A stretch of DNA of 64,000 nucleotides from Glycine soja. Its lineage: Eukaryota > Streptophyta > Magnoliopsida > Fabales > Fabaceae. Both the position numbers and the translations under genes were made by a program. The notes under the pieces are model-generated. The model saw nothing but the letters and a program-made list of their open reading frames with translations. It had not been told where the DNA came from and did no database searches. The stretch lies in contig NC_041006.1 of the NCBI RefSeq assembly GCF_004193775.1, positions 20,396,817 through 20,460,816 of the forward strand, given 5' to 3'. Numbering within the stretch: the first letter of the stretch is position 1; each line of letters opens with the position of its first letter. Shown here piece by piece: positions 53,699 through 64,000 of the stretch.

Positions 53699-56600
53699 AT
53701 GATGGGTGATCAAGAGGAGACGCAGGAACAGATGAAAGCTGACATGTTGGCTTTGAAAGAGAAAATGGCTTCCATGATGGAGGCCATGTTAGGAATGACA
53801 CAACTCATGGAGAAAAATGTGGCCACCACTGCCGCTGTTAGTTCGGCTGCCGAAGCAGACCCAACTCTCCCGGCTACCGCGCACCATCCTCTCCCAAACG
53901 CGGTAGGACGAGAAAGGAGCACATTGGGGCACACCAACAACCCCAATTTGGGATACAACTGGGTGGCTTACCCTTATGGATTAGCACCTAATTACACGTC
54001 GTCAGTCATGCATGATGACGCAGGTCATGTCCCTTCCCCCATCCTTGAAGGGGAGCCTCCTCGACAGCCCGACGAGGTCCACGAAGATCATCGAGAGTAT
54101 GCCTAAGGGGATGTCGATTTCTACCCCCCGATCCCCGTCGAGGGGCCGGCGCCCAACATATTGCCTCAGCACAACCTCACAGCACAACCAATATTCTTGT
54201 CCACAGAAGGACCACCCCTGGCGGCGGAAGAAAGAAGGAAACTCGATCTCATCGAGGAGAGATTGAGAGCTGTTGAAGGCTTTGGTGACTATCCGTTCAC
54301 GAACATGACAGATCTTTGCTTGGTACCGGACGTCATCATCCCCCCAAAATTCAAGGTACCTGATTTCGACAAATATAAAGGGATGATTTGTCCTAAGAAC
54401 CATCTCAAGATGTATTGTCGCAAGATGGGGGCGCATTCTAGGGATGAAAAGTTGTTAATGCATTTTTTCCAAGATAGCTTGGCTAGAGCCGTGGTTATTT
54501 GGTACACTAATCTGGAAGCTTCCCGCGCCTGTACTTGGAAGGATCTGATTACTGCCTTCCTTAGGCAATATCAGTACAATTCCGATATGGCTCCCGATCG
54601 CACTCAGTTGCAGAACATGGTTAAGAAGGAAAGTGAGACCTTTAAAGAGTACGCTCAGCGGTGGAGAGACCTGGCAGCACAAGTGGCCCCTCCCATGGTC
54701 GAAAGGGAGATGATTACCATGATGGTAGACACCTTGCCAGTGTTTTACTATGAGAAGTAGGTAGGCTACATGCCTTCCAGCTTCGCGGACTTGGTATTCG
54801 CCGGGGAAAGAATCGAAGTAGAGTTGAAGAGAGGGAAGTTCGATTACGTCTCCTCAACAAGTACCAATGCTAGGAGAATCGGAGCAACTGGGGCAAAAAG
54901 GAAGGAAGGAGATACCCATGTCGTCACTTCGGCGCCCGCATGGGTCAAGCCACCACAAACCTCTCATGGTACCTATCAGTACGCGCAACATCACCCAAGC
55001 TTCTCAACTCACACCGGGAACTCCTCCAATTCAGCACCCGCACAGCCTAGAGCTCCCACCTTCATCCAGAGGGAGGCCCCCCAAGCTCCGGCTCCAACCA
55101 CGACTCGCACAGCCGGCAATGCCCACTTTGGTGCCGGTTCCAACGTGATGAGGAACTTTCCCCCGAGGCCAATTCCAGAATTCACCCCGATCCCAATGAC
55201 GTACGAAGACCTCTTGTCGTCCCTCATCACCAACCAGATGGTTGTGATATCTCCTGGGAAGATCTACCAACCTCCTTTCCCAAAGTGGTATGACCCTAAC
55301 ACAACTTGCGCATACCATGGGAAAACTACGGGCCACTCTACCGAAAAATGCCTGGCCCTTAAATACAAGGTCCAACATTTGATAGATGCCGGATGGCTAA
55401 CGTTTCAAGAGGATCAGCCCAATGTGAAAACAAACCCGCTCGCCAATCATGGAGGGGGAGCAGTTAATGCCGTCAAGTCGGGTAGGCCGCGCAGGTCTAA
55501 GCCTTTAAAGGACATGACGACCACCAGGAGGTTTATCTACGAGGCCCTACAAAAGGGGGGCGTAATTCCCCACGTTGGGCACGGGGAAGATTCCTGTTTG
55601 ATGCATCCCGGCGAGCTACATAACATGGAAACATGTTTAGCAGTGGAGGACCTGTTGCAACAGATGATAGATCAAGGCCGACTGGAAGTCGGCGATGAGG
55701 GGAGGGAAGAGCAGCATATATGTATGTAGTCCGCAGATGAGAGAAGTTTTGGAAGGCCTAAGCCTTTGGTGGTATATTTCACCAAAGACGCAGCTCCCCA
55801 GAAGCCCCGATACCCTTTGGTAGTTAAACCTGTTTCGTTTCCATACCGAAACAGCCACGCAGTCCCGTGGAGGTATGCACCTCCAAGTGAAAGGAAGGAA
55901 GAGACCACCGACATCAGCTCGTTGTCAGCCAAGGTAACCAATATCACGGGGCTGAGCGGCGTGACCCGCAACGGTCACGTGTTTGCGCCCCCCGACCTGC
56001 CAACACAACCCGCAAATGTTAAAGGGAAGGCAAAGATGGTGGAAGAACAAAATGACAAAATGACCCTCACTCCGAACGAGGATATTCCAGTGAAAGGTCT
56101 TTCGGAGAAAAGGGATGGCTGCGGCAAGAGGGAAGTATCGCTAGAAGAGGCAGGCGAGTTCCTCCGCATTATTCAGCAAAGCGAGTTCAAGGTCATTGAG
56201 CAGCTCAACAAAACCCCGCCCAGGGTCTCTCTTTTGGAATTACTCATGAGCTCTGAACCTCATCGGGCTTTGCTAGTGAAGGTCTTGAATGAAGCTCATG
56301 TGGCCCAAGATATCTCTGTAGAAGGCTTTGGAGGACTCATCAATAATATCACCGCCAACAACTATCTCGCCTTCGCCGAAGAAGAAATCCCTGCCGAGGG
56401 GAGAGGGCATAACAGGGCTTTGCATGTATCAGTCAAATGCATGGACCACGTCGTGTCCAAGGTGCTCATCGATAACAATTCCAGTTTAAACGTAATGCCC
56501 AAAAGAACGTTGGAGAAATTTCCGTTTAATGCTTCCCATCTAAAGCCAAGTTCCATGGTGGTCCGTGCCTTCGACGGCACCCCCTGAGAGGTTAGGGGAG

Positions 56601-57337
56601 AGATCGACCTCCCTGTACAGATAGGCCCTCATACCTGTCAGGTTACCTTTCAAATAATGGATATTAACTCGGCTTACAATTGCCTTTTGGGACGCCCGTG
56701 GATTCACTCGGTGGGAGTCGTTCCCTCTACACTCCACCAAAAACTGAAGTTCGTAGTAGAGGGGCATTTGGTTATTGTGTCGGGCGAGGAAGACATCTTG
56801 GTAAGTTGCCCATCCTCTATGCCATATGTGGAAGCCGCAGAGGAATCATTAGAAATAGCCTTCCAATCTTTTGAGGTAGTAAGCATTGCCTCCGTAGATT
56901 TCTTCTCTGGGCAACCTTGTCTATCCGATACGGCAGTAATGGTGGCCCGGGTGATGTTGGGGAATGGTTATGAGCCCAGAATGGGTTTAGGCAAGAACAA
57001 CGGCGGCAGAACCAGCCTGATAAGCACCAAAGGAAACCGTGGGAAGTTTGGGTTAGGCTATAAACCCACACTGGCGGACATAAGGAAAAGTGTTGCAGGA
57101 AGAAAGAGCGGAAGTCAAGGCTCGCAATTGGGACGAAAAGTCGAAGGCGGCCCGCCCTACCACATCAGTAGGAGCTTTATAAGCGCGGGTCAAGGACACA
57201 AAGGCCAAGTCATTGCGATATACGAAGATGACGCTCCGAGTAAGTCGGATTTGGTACGGCCATGCCCTCCTGGTTTTCGACTAGGAAATTAGCGAGTGGA
57301 GGAGCGCCCGGACATTTACGCGACAAGCATAATGTAA
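53699..57337 (+). pseudogene. gag-pro: Ogre 2 Gag-protease with G-patch domain
   Basis: One frame runs with stops at 54104, 54758, 55727, 56585 and 57290 and no frameshift. After a coiled-coil start comes the capsid region (CRKMGAHSRDEKLLMHFFQD, AFLRQYQYNSDMAPDRTQLQ). A His/Cys segment (CAYHGKTTGHSTEKC, 55309 onward) could bind nucleic acid. The aspartic protease region is around LIDNNSSLNVMP (56467 onward), where the usual active-site glycine is replaced by Asn, and continues with YNCLLGRPWIHSVGVVPSTL. A G-patch follows: MLGNGYEPRMGLGKNNGG and GLGYKPT (56956-57068). The frame ends with TAA at 57335, overlapping the donor of the predicted intron. Confidence 0.85.
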
Positions 57338-57512
57338 CCCTTTGTGGCTTTTAAACTCTACAGTTGGGCCTAGGCTTTAGAGTTTCCTTTTGTTAAGGCT
57401 TTATGTCTTTTGTTCCTGAATTTATAATATAAAGATCTTTCTTCATCTATTCCTACGTCTCTACCCATTTTCATTCATCTGCATGTTTATTTCTTTACGT
57501 TTAAAACGCTAG
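57334..57512 (+). other. Predicted Ogre intron between protease and RT
   Basis: The 179-nt T-rich segment runs from GTAACC (donor, 57334) to CGCTAG (acceptor, ends 57512). It contains stops in all the relevant frames. Removing it puts the gag-pro frame directly in phase with the pol frame that opens at 57513. Ogre elements of legumes are known to splice an intron at this place, which controls Pol supply. Confidence 0.75.
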
Positions 57513-60500
57513 ATCCGACGACGAGTCCCTCGAAGGTACTAATACCTGGGACCCGACCATCAATTTCAAGCAAGAAACAGATCAGACGGAGGGTGAAGAG
57601 GACGAAGATGTGGGACTTCCCCCGGAGTTGGAGAAGATAGTCGCGCATGAGGACCAAGAGATGGGGCCTCATCAAGAAGAGACAGAACTAGTGGACTTAG
57701 GAACCGGCGGTGGGAAAAAGGAAGTAAAGATAGGCATGGGTATGACCGCACCCATCCGTGAAGAATTGATAGCCTTGCTAAAAGACTACCAAGACATCTT
57801 TGTTTGGTCATACCAAGATATGCCCGATTTGAGTTCTAACATCATACAACACAGATTACCTCTAAATCCTGAGTGTTCCCCGGTAAAACAAAAGCTGAGG
57901 AGGATGAAGCCCGAGACGTCCTTGAAAATAAAAGAAGAGGTAAAGAAACAATTTGACGCTGGTTTTTTGGCTGTCGCTCGGTACCCAGAATGGGTTGCCA
58001 ACATTGTACCAGTTTCTAAGAAGGATGGGAAGGTGTGAATGTGTGTGAATTATCGGGACCTGAATCGAGCCAGTCCCAAAGACAATTTTCCTCTGCCGCA
58101 CATCGATATCCTCGTGGATAATACAACCAATTTTGCTTTGTTTTCCTTCATGGATGGGTTCTCCGGTTACAATCAGATAAAAATGGCGCTGGAGGATATG
58201 GAAAAGACTACCTTCGTCACCCTGTGGGGGACGTTCTGTTATAAGGTGATGTCCTTTGGACTCAAGAACGCCGGGGCAACTTATCAACGGGCTATGGTAG
58301 CTTTGTTCCACAATATGATGCACCGAGAAATCGAGGTCTATGTGGACGACATAATTGCCAAGTTTAAAACCGAGGAGGAACACCTTGTCAACCTGCGGAA
58401 GTTGTTCGAAAGGCTTAGGAAATATCAATTGAGGTTAAACCCCACTAAGTGCACCTTCGGGGTCAAATCAGGGAAATTGCTAGGTTTCATCGTGAGCCAG
58501 AAAGGGATAGAGGTGGACCCCGAAAAGGTGAAGGCCATCCTTGAGATGCCGGAACCCCATACCGAGAGGCAAGTCCGAGGTTTCCTAGGACGTTTGAATT
58601 ATATTGCCAGATTCATATCACAGCTCACCACTATTTGTGAGCCGTTGTTCAAACTCTTACGCAATAACCAATCCGTCCGTTGGAATGAGGATTGTCAAGA
58701 GGTGTTTGGAAGGATCAAATAGTGTCTCATAAACCCTCCTGTGCTTATGTCGCCGGTACCTGGAAGGCCTCTCATCTTGTATATGACGATTTTGGACGAG
58801 TCAATGGGATGTATGCTGGGGCAACATGACGAGTCCGGGAAGAGAGAGCGCGCTGTCTACTACTTGAGTAAGAAGTTCACGGCCTGTGAGATGAACTACT
58901 CCCTACTCGAAAGAACGTGTTATGCTTTAGTCTGGGTGTCCCACCGGCTAAGACAATACATGATGAGCCATACCACCTGGTTGATATCCAAGATGGACCC
59001 GGTTAAGTACATCTTTGAGAAGCCTGCTCTCACAGGGCGGATCGCCCGGTGGCAAGTTTTGCTATCCGAGTTTGATATAGTCTATGTCACCCAAAAGGCG
59101 ATAAAAGGAAGCGCCTTGGCAGATTATTTGGCTCAGCAGCCTCTCAACGACTATCAGCCCATGCATCCCAAATTCCCGGATGAGGACATCATGGCCTTGT
59201 TTGAGGAAAAACTAGACGAGGATTGGGACAAGTGGACCGTGTGGTTTGATGGAGCATCAAACGTTCTAGGCCATGGCATTGGAGCAGTATTGGTCTCTCC
59301 AGACAATCAATGTATACCTTTCACAACCAGGCTGGGGTTTGACTGCACCAACAATATGGCTGAGTATGAAGCGTGTGCCCTGGCCGTCCAGGCGGCAATT
59401 GACTCTAATGTCAAGCTGCTCAAGGTGTACGGGGACTCAGCACTGGTGATCCACCAGCTGAGAGGGGAATGGGAAACTAGAGACCCCAAGTTGATACCCT
59501 ACCAAGCCTATATCAAGGAGTTGGCTGATTCCTTTGATGAGATCTCCTTCCATCACGTTCCCCGGGAGAAAAATCAAATGGCGGATGCGCTTGCTACTTT
59601 GGCGTCCATGTTCCAGCTAACACCGCACGGGGACCTTTCGTACATTGAGTTCTGGTGTCGTGGCAGACCCGCGCATTGTTGTCAGGTGGAAGAGGAACTG
59701 GACGGTAAGCCTTGGTATTTCAATATCAAGCGATTCGTTGAAAGCAAAGAGTACCCACCGGAGGCTTCCGACAACGACAAAAGGACATTGAGGAGATTGG
59801 CGGCCGGTTTCTTCATGAGCGGAAGCATCCTATACAAGAGAAACCATGACATGACCCTCATGCGATGCGTGGATGCCAAAGAGGCGAACCACATGATCGA
59901 GGAAGTCCACAAGGGTTCATTTGGAACGGACGCCAATGGGCATGCTATGGCCCGGAAGATCCTTAGAGCAGGTTATTACTGGCTCACCATGGAAAGCGAT
60001 TGCTGCACCCATGTAAGGAAATGCCATAAATGTCAAGCGTTCGCGGACAATGTCAATGCTCCACCACATCCTCTGAATGTCATGTCCGCCCCTTGGCCTT
60101 TTTCCATGTGGGGGATAGATGTCATAGGGGCCATCGAACTCAAGGTTTTGAATGGTCATCGCTTCATTCTTGTGGCGATAGATTATTTCACCAAATGGGT
60201 CGAAGCGGCTTCCTACACTAATGTCACGAGGAGTGTGGTGGTCAGATTCATAAAGAGGGAGCTGATTTGTCGGTACGGACTCCCTAAGAAGATCATTACT
60301 GACAATGGCACCAATCTGAATAACAAAATGATGCAGGAAATGTGCGTGGATTTCAAAATCCAGCATCACAATTCCACGCCCTACCAACCAAAGATGAACA
60401 GAGCCGTGGAAGCAGCCAATAAGAATATTAAGAAAATTATTCAGAAGATGACAGTGTCTTACAAAGATTGGCATGAGATGTTGTCTTTTGCCCTGCATGG

Positions 60501-60948
60501 ATACCGAACTTCGGTACGAACTTCTACTGGGGCAACACCGTACTCCTTGGTTTATGGAATGGAAGCGGTACTCCCGTTTGAGGTAGAGGTCCCTTCCCAG
60601 AGGGTACTAGCAGAATCAGGCCTAGAAGAATCAGAGAGGGCTCAAACACGCTACGACCAACTCAACCTTATTGAAGGTAAGCGCTTGACAGACATGAGCC
60701 ATGGGCGCCTGTATCAACAAAGAATGAAGAACGCGTTCGACAAGAAGGTACGCTCGCGCAAGCTCCATGAGGGGGACCTTGTGCTGAAAAAGATATCCCA
60801 CGCTGTTAAAGATAATCGAGGGAAGTGGGTCCCGAACTACGAAAGGCCCTTCGTTGTAAAAAGGGCTTTTTCCGGAGGGGCCCTGGTGCTTACCAACATG
60901 GATGGCGAGGAGCTACCTTCACCCGTGAACTCCAATGTTGTCAAGTGA
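57513..60948 (+). pseudogene. pol: Ogre 2 Pol: RT, RNase H, second (archaeal-type) RNase H, integrase
   Basis: A single frame of about 1145 codons with two stops only (TGA 58036, TAG 58720). RT: KEEVKKQFDAGFLAVARYPE, NYRDLNRASPKDNFPLPHID, FMDGFSGYNQIKM and the intact YVDD box (58340 onward). First RNase H: GCMLGQHDESGKRERAVYYL. A second RNase H (WTVWFDGASNVLGHGIGAVL, NNMAEYEACALAVQAA, 59236 onward) is typical of the Tat/Ogre lineage. Integrase: zinc-binding HKGSFG...H...CHKCQ (59909-60036), then D in WGIDVIG, TDNGTNL and E in RAVEAANKNI. It ends LPSPVNSNVVK, stop. It is the best-preserved coding region in the window. Confidence 0.9.
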
Positions 60949-62993
60949 TACTATGCTTAGGATCTAGGGCAATTGAGGAAGTCGCTGCATGTTCTTTTAT
61001 TTTTGTGTGTTCTTCTTGGTTTCCCCTAAGGATTCCTGTCCACTGTAATTCTCTTGTCATAGTCTTTTAAAAGAGGAGAACATGAGCTTGAGGCTTCAGT
61101 CCTCACTTTATGCTTTGAACCATGTGCAGTTTGTGATAACACTGAGCCTTTTCACTCAATCCATGGGATGCCCCAAGCGCTTAATTAAAACTAAACCTGA
61201 TCAGCTTTCACTAAAAGAATTGTTTCATTTGAAAATGCTCATGCATACGCATACGCATGCATATTTTGTTATCTTATGACAGGAGCACAATCGTCTTAGG
61301 CAGTGGTCAAATGCTGGGATGGGGCTAAAGGCAGAAACCAATCAAGGTAAAATGGTAACGCGACCACGGTTTGTGGCGCAATGTCGTTTCCTACTTTCAG
61401 GTACTTAGGGACGAACGCAAGTAGAGGCTAGGATCACGATCGATAGATCGTCACCACATGCCCAACACTGGACAAGCGAGAAGCGCAGCTGAGGGACAAC
61501 CTAGTATCCTTTAAACTCCCAGTAATTATTGTTAAGGTGTCTTTAAGGTAAGTATCAGATGTCTCATCTACTCTTAAGGGGGTTCGAGTAAGCGAACGCC
61601 GACCCGTAGAGAGCATACTTGTGTCTTCCCAAAAAAAAAAATGCAGGTTAGCTCGCCTGGGCGAGCTCCCCTTGCACGAAAATGGTTAAAAAGGGGGGAG
61701 GGGGAAGTTTTCTTCACCCAAACACCTTCCCCCTCATTTTCAAAAACACAAAGCTCATGGGAACTACGAAAACAGCAGCCCCCAAGCTTCCATTGTTGAG
61801 TTTTTTTTTGCTTCCCTTTTCACGCTTTGTTTCACTCCAACAAGTAAGTATCTCATTCTTGAGCTTTCTAGCTTTCCATTGGTGTATCTTGGTCTTCTTT
61901 TAGTGCTTTCAATTGTGTGAATTTGGCCAATTCCGTGAGACAATTTGGGGCAAGTTTGTGCTTTGTTTCTTTGAATTGAGGGGTTGTAGGGGATGGCCTT
62001 AGGCCTAGGTTATGCTGTGAAATAATGGAGCAAGCCACATTGCCCCTATTCCCTTATTATTGGCACCCAAAAGTGCGCCCACCAAGTGCTCAGTGAAATG
62101 CCTCAATGACATTTGGGCATGGTTTTGTGAACTTTGGATTGTGGGGCTGATTTGTGTGTATAGGGACAACATGTAGAGGTTAAAATAAGTGCCCAAATTA
62201 AGCACTTAGACCTAGGAATCCAAGCCTTTGGTTTTGAGTGCAAGAAAGCATAAAAATGAAGGCATTGTGATAGGGATTTCCCTTTAGGCCAACGGCTGAT
62301 TTTAGGGGCTGCACCATGATGTTTGCCTAGTTTGTTTGAGAATGTTATTCACCATGTACATATAGAATAGGTAGCAAGAGACAAATACCCTTCAAATAAG
62401 ACGTGTATATTTTGAATAGGTGGTCAAGCGCTTTATAAATGTACACATGTTTGAATGTGGCACGAGAATGCTTCCCAAAATGAACATATGATGTGGAATT
62501 GCCTTTCAAAGTGTAGATAGATGGCATGAAAATTCCTTTTCAAATAAATGCAAGTGTGTGCATGACATGAAATTGGTTCTCAAATGTGCATATATGTATA
62601 AATAAATGTGAATGAAACAACAACAAAAAAAAAACTTGTATTAATTTGTATGTTAATAAAATACTTCAAATGTGCGTATGTAATTTTTGGTAGCAAAATA
62701 CTTTGAATACGGACATATGTAATTTTGGCACAATACCTTGAGCATGCATATATGAATTCTTTTCAAAAGAATATGTGTGGGATATAAGTAGTTAGGATGT
62801 TTTGAATATCCTTGTATATTGATATAGATAGCAGGATATTTTGCACGAATTCACGTTCATAAATGTTCTTCTTTAGGGAAATGTGTGCACAAGTTTGTTC
62901 TAAGTAAAAAAAAAAAAAGATTAGTATGTCGTTTTTGCTTTAAAATAGCATTTCTTTGTAAATTAACTTTCCAAATGTTTGTCCTCGCAGGAA
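60949..62993 (+). other. Long 3' non-coding region of Ogre 2
   Basis: Non-coding and T-rich, with purine runs near 61684-61710 (AAAAAGGGGGGAGGGGGAAG) that could act as a polypurine primer. A perfect palindrome lies at 61650-61667. Variants of AATGTGCATATATG repeat over 62540-62780. A pyrimidine tract and CTCGCAG precede the next ORF at 62990, which looks like a splice acceptor. Confidence 0.55.
61650..61667. repeat. Perfect 18-bp palindrome shared with Ogre LTRs
   Basis: AGCTCGCCTGGGCGAGCT, identical at 49850-49867 in the Ogre 2 LTR and near-identical at 39317-39352 in the Ogre 1 LTR. The self-complementary arms flank a short TGG-containing centre. Confidence 0.88.
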
Positions 62994-63773
62994 ATGGCTC
63001 CGAAAAAGCTTTCCGCAAAGAGGTCTAGGAGAGACGCCGCGGCTAAAGGAACCAGTGCCACCCCCGAGTTTGATAGCCACCGTTTCGGGAGCACCGAGCA
63101 CCAGCAGCGCTTGGAGGCCATCAAAGGATGGTCGTTCCACAGAGAGAGGGGCTTCCAGCTCAGAGAGGATGAGTACACAAATTTTCAGGAGGAGATAGCT
63201 CGCTGACATTGGACGTCGCTGGTGACTCCCATGGCTAAGTTTGACCCTGAGGTAGTCCTGGAGTTTTATGCTAATGCTTGGCCCACAGAGGAGGGAGTGC
63301 GAGACATGCGTTCATGGGTGAGGGGTCAGTGGATTCCTTTTGACGTAGATGCCCTCAGCCAGTTCCTAGGTGACCCGCTAGTGTTGGAGGAAGGCCAGGA
63401 GTGCGAGTTCAGCCAGAGGAGGAACATGGCCAATGGGTTCGACGAGGAGGCCATTGCTCAGCTGTTATGCACACCGGGGCAGGATTTCGCCCGGAACGCT
63501 GCAGGGAGGCAAGTGTGGATCATGCGCACCAGCATCACCACCTTGACCCAGACGTGGATGACATTGATGCCTAGCAATGTCTTGCCTAGCGATCATAACT
63601 CCGATCTCCCTCTGCCAAAGTGTCAGTTGATGTATGCCATCTTGACACGGATGAGCGTCCATGTGGCCCAGGTGATTGCTGACAACATCTACTTGTTTGC
63701 AGGTATGCCACCCACAAGGCACCCCTTAGACCCGGATAAGTCTAACAGGGCCCTAGGGTTTCCGGCATTGATC
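62994..63773 (+). pseudogene. Putative plant transposon protein (PF20167-like), truncated
   Basis: The ATG at 62994 starts MAPKKLSAKRSRRDAAAKGT, a basic possibly nuclear N-terminus, and follows an acceptor-like CCTCGCAG. After RREDEYTNFQEEIAR-type sequence there is a TGA at 63204. The same frame then continues with MAKFDPEVVLEFYANAWPTE, VRGQWIPFDVDALSQFLGDP and LTRMSVHVAQVIADNIYLFA. This is the domain I recall as the putative plant transposon protein family, found in many soybean retroelement-associated ORFs. The function is unknown. The frame ends within the domain at GFPALI where satellite DNA begins (63774); apparent codons beyond that are satellite. Confidence 0.7.
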
Positions 63774-64000
63774 ATGACCATTTCAATTTCTCGAGAGCTT
63801 CTGTTGTTCAATTTCGAGAGTCTCAATATGTAATGCGCCTGAATCAGACATCCGAGTGAAAAGTTATAACAATTTGAATTTCTCGAGAGCTTTTGTTGTT
63901 CAATTTCGAGCGTCTCTATATGTGATGCGCCTGAATCAGACATCCGAGTTAAAAGTTATGACCATTTGAATTGCTCGAGAGCTTTCGTTGTTCAATTTCG
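63774..64000. repeat. CentGm-1/SB92 centromeric satellite array (start)
   Basis: About two and a half units with a 92-bp period. CTCGAG(A)GCTT(T/C) occurs at 63790, 63882 and 63974, with TTGTTGTTCAATTTCGAG and CGCCTGAATCAGACATCCGA between. This matches the soybean 92-bp centromere satellite and continues past the window edge. Confidence 0.95.

Larger units (their letters stand above)
49398..63773 (+). mobile_element. Ogre/Tat Ty3 retrotransposon 2, truncated at the satellite
   Basis: The 5' LTR (49398-51177) and tRNA-Arg primer site are followed by ORF1, gag-protease with a G-patch, an intron, RT-RNase H-second RNase H-integrase, a long non-coding stretch and an additional ORF with a plant-transposon domain. 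No second LTR appears before the centromeric satellite at 63774. At least 14.4 kb is present, in line with the giant size of Ogre elements. It inserted into the gag of element 1; left flank TGGCA (49393-49397). Whether the last 2.8 kb belongs to the same element cannot be proved here. Confidence 0.85.

Noticed and set aside
53710..58428. Long minus-strand ORFs opposite Ogre gag and pol
   Set aside because: They are antisense shadows of GC-rich coding sequence, with no conserved domains.
63774..64000. CRISPR-like repeat array
   Set aside because: The units are contiguous 92-bp monomers with no unique spacers and match soybean satellite DNA.

Overview
The window is plant nuclear DNA, almost certainly soybean (Glycine max or the very close G. 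soja), from a pericentromere-to-centromere transition. The strongest evidence is the right edge (63774-64000): 92-bp tandem units with CTCGAG at 63790, 63882 and 63974, the signature of the soybean centromeric satellite SB92/CentGm-1. Everything to its left is layered transposable elements. I see no intact host gene and no rRNA, tRNA or CRISPR locus. Family names are from memory; no database was searched.

Layout. (1) 176-7760: decayed CACTA (En/Spm) element I, with the 3' part of its transposase ORF and a second ORF carrying a ULP1-like protease domain. ORF2 is split by a SIRE/copia-like solo LTR (2940-5707), which is itself split by an Athila-type solo LTR (4470-5593, target duplication AAAAG). 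(2) 7761-10620: gene-free DNA with a MITE. (3) About 10620-24606: larger CACTA element II with ORF1 (tnp2 transposase), ORF2 (ULP1-like) and a 3' terminus ending in TAATAGTG after subterminal repeats. Between and after its ORFs lie host-gene fragments: an uninterrupted first exon of a cellulose-synthase-like C (CSLC) gene on the minus strand, a broken PIP1 aquaporin on the plus strand, a possible AP2-type exon and a copia fragment. (4) 24607-28057: another CACTA-like end, a Mutator-like remnant and an LTR-like block. (5) 28058-37065: an Athila-type Ty3 element with LTRs of 1124 and 1116 bp, target duplication GGCAC, gag-protease-RT in one broken frame, RNase H largely missing and integrase absent. 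(6) 38807-49392: the 5' part of Ogre/Tat element 1. Its LTR is split by a 5.5-kb chromovirus (CRM-like) element with two 974-bp LTRs, and its leader holds a related solo LTR (CATCA duplication). (7) 49398-63773: Ogre/Tat element 2, inserted into element 1 gag. It has a 1780-bp LTR, tRNA-Arg-type primer site, coiled-coil ORF1, gag-protease-G-patch, a predicted 179-nt intron, RT-RNase H-second RNase H-integrase, a long 3' region and a plant-transposon-domain ORF. It is cut off by the satellite.

How the parts relate. The genes are the replication machinery of separate mobile elements, nearly all disabled by in-frame stops (mostly TAG and TGA), frameshifts or deletions. The most noteworthy item is CACTA II as a gene-fragment carrier, in the manner of soybean Tgm-Express1. 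Next are the intron of Ogre 2, whose removal joins its protease and RT frames, and the abrupt Ogre/centromere-satellite junction.
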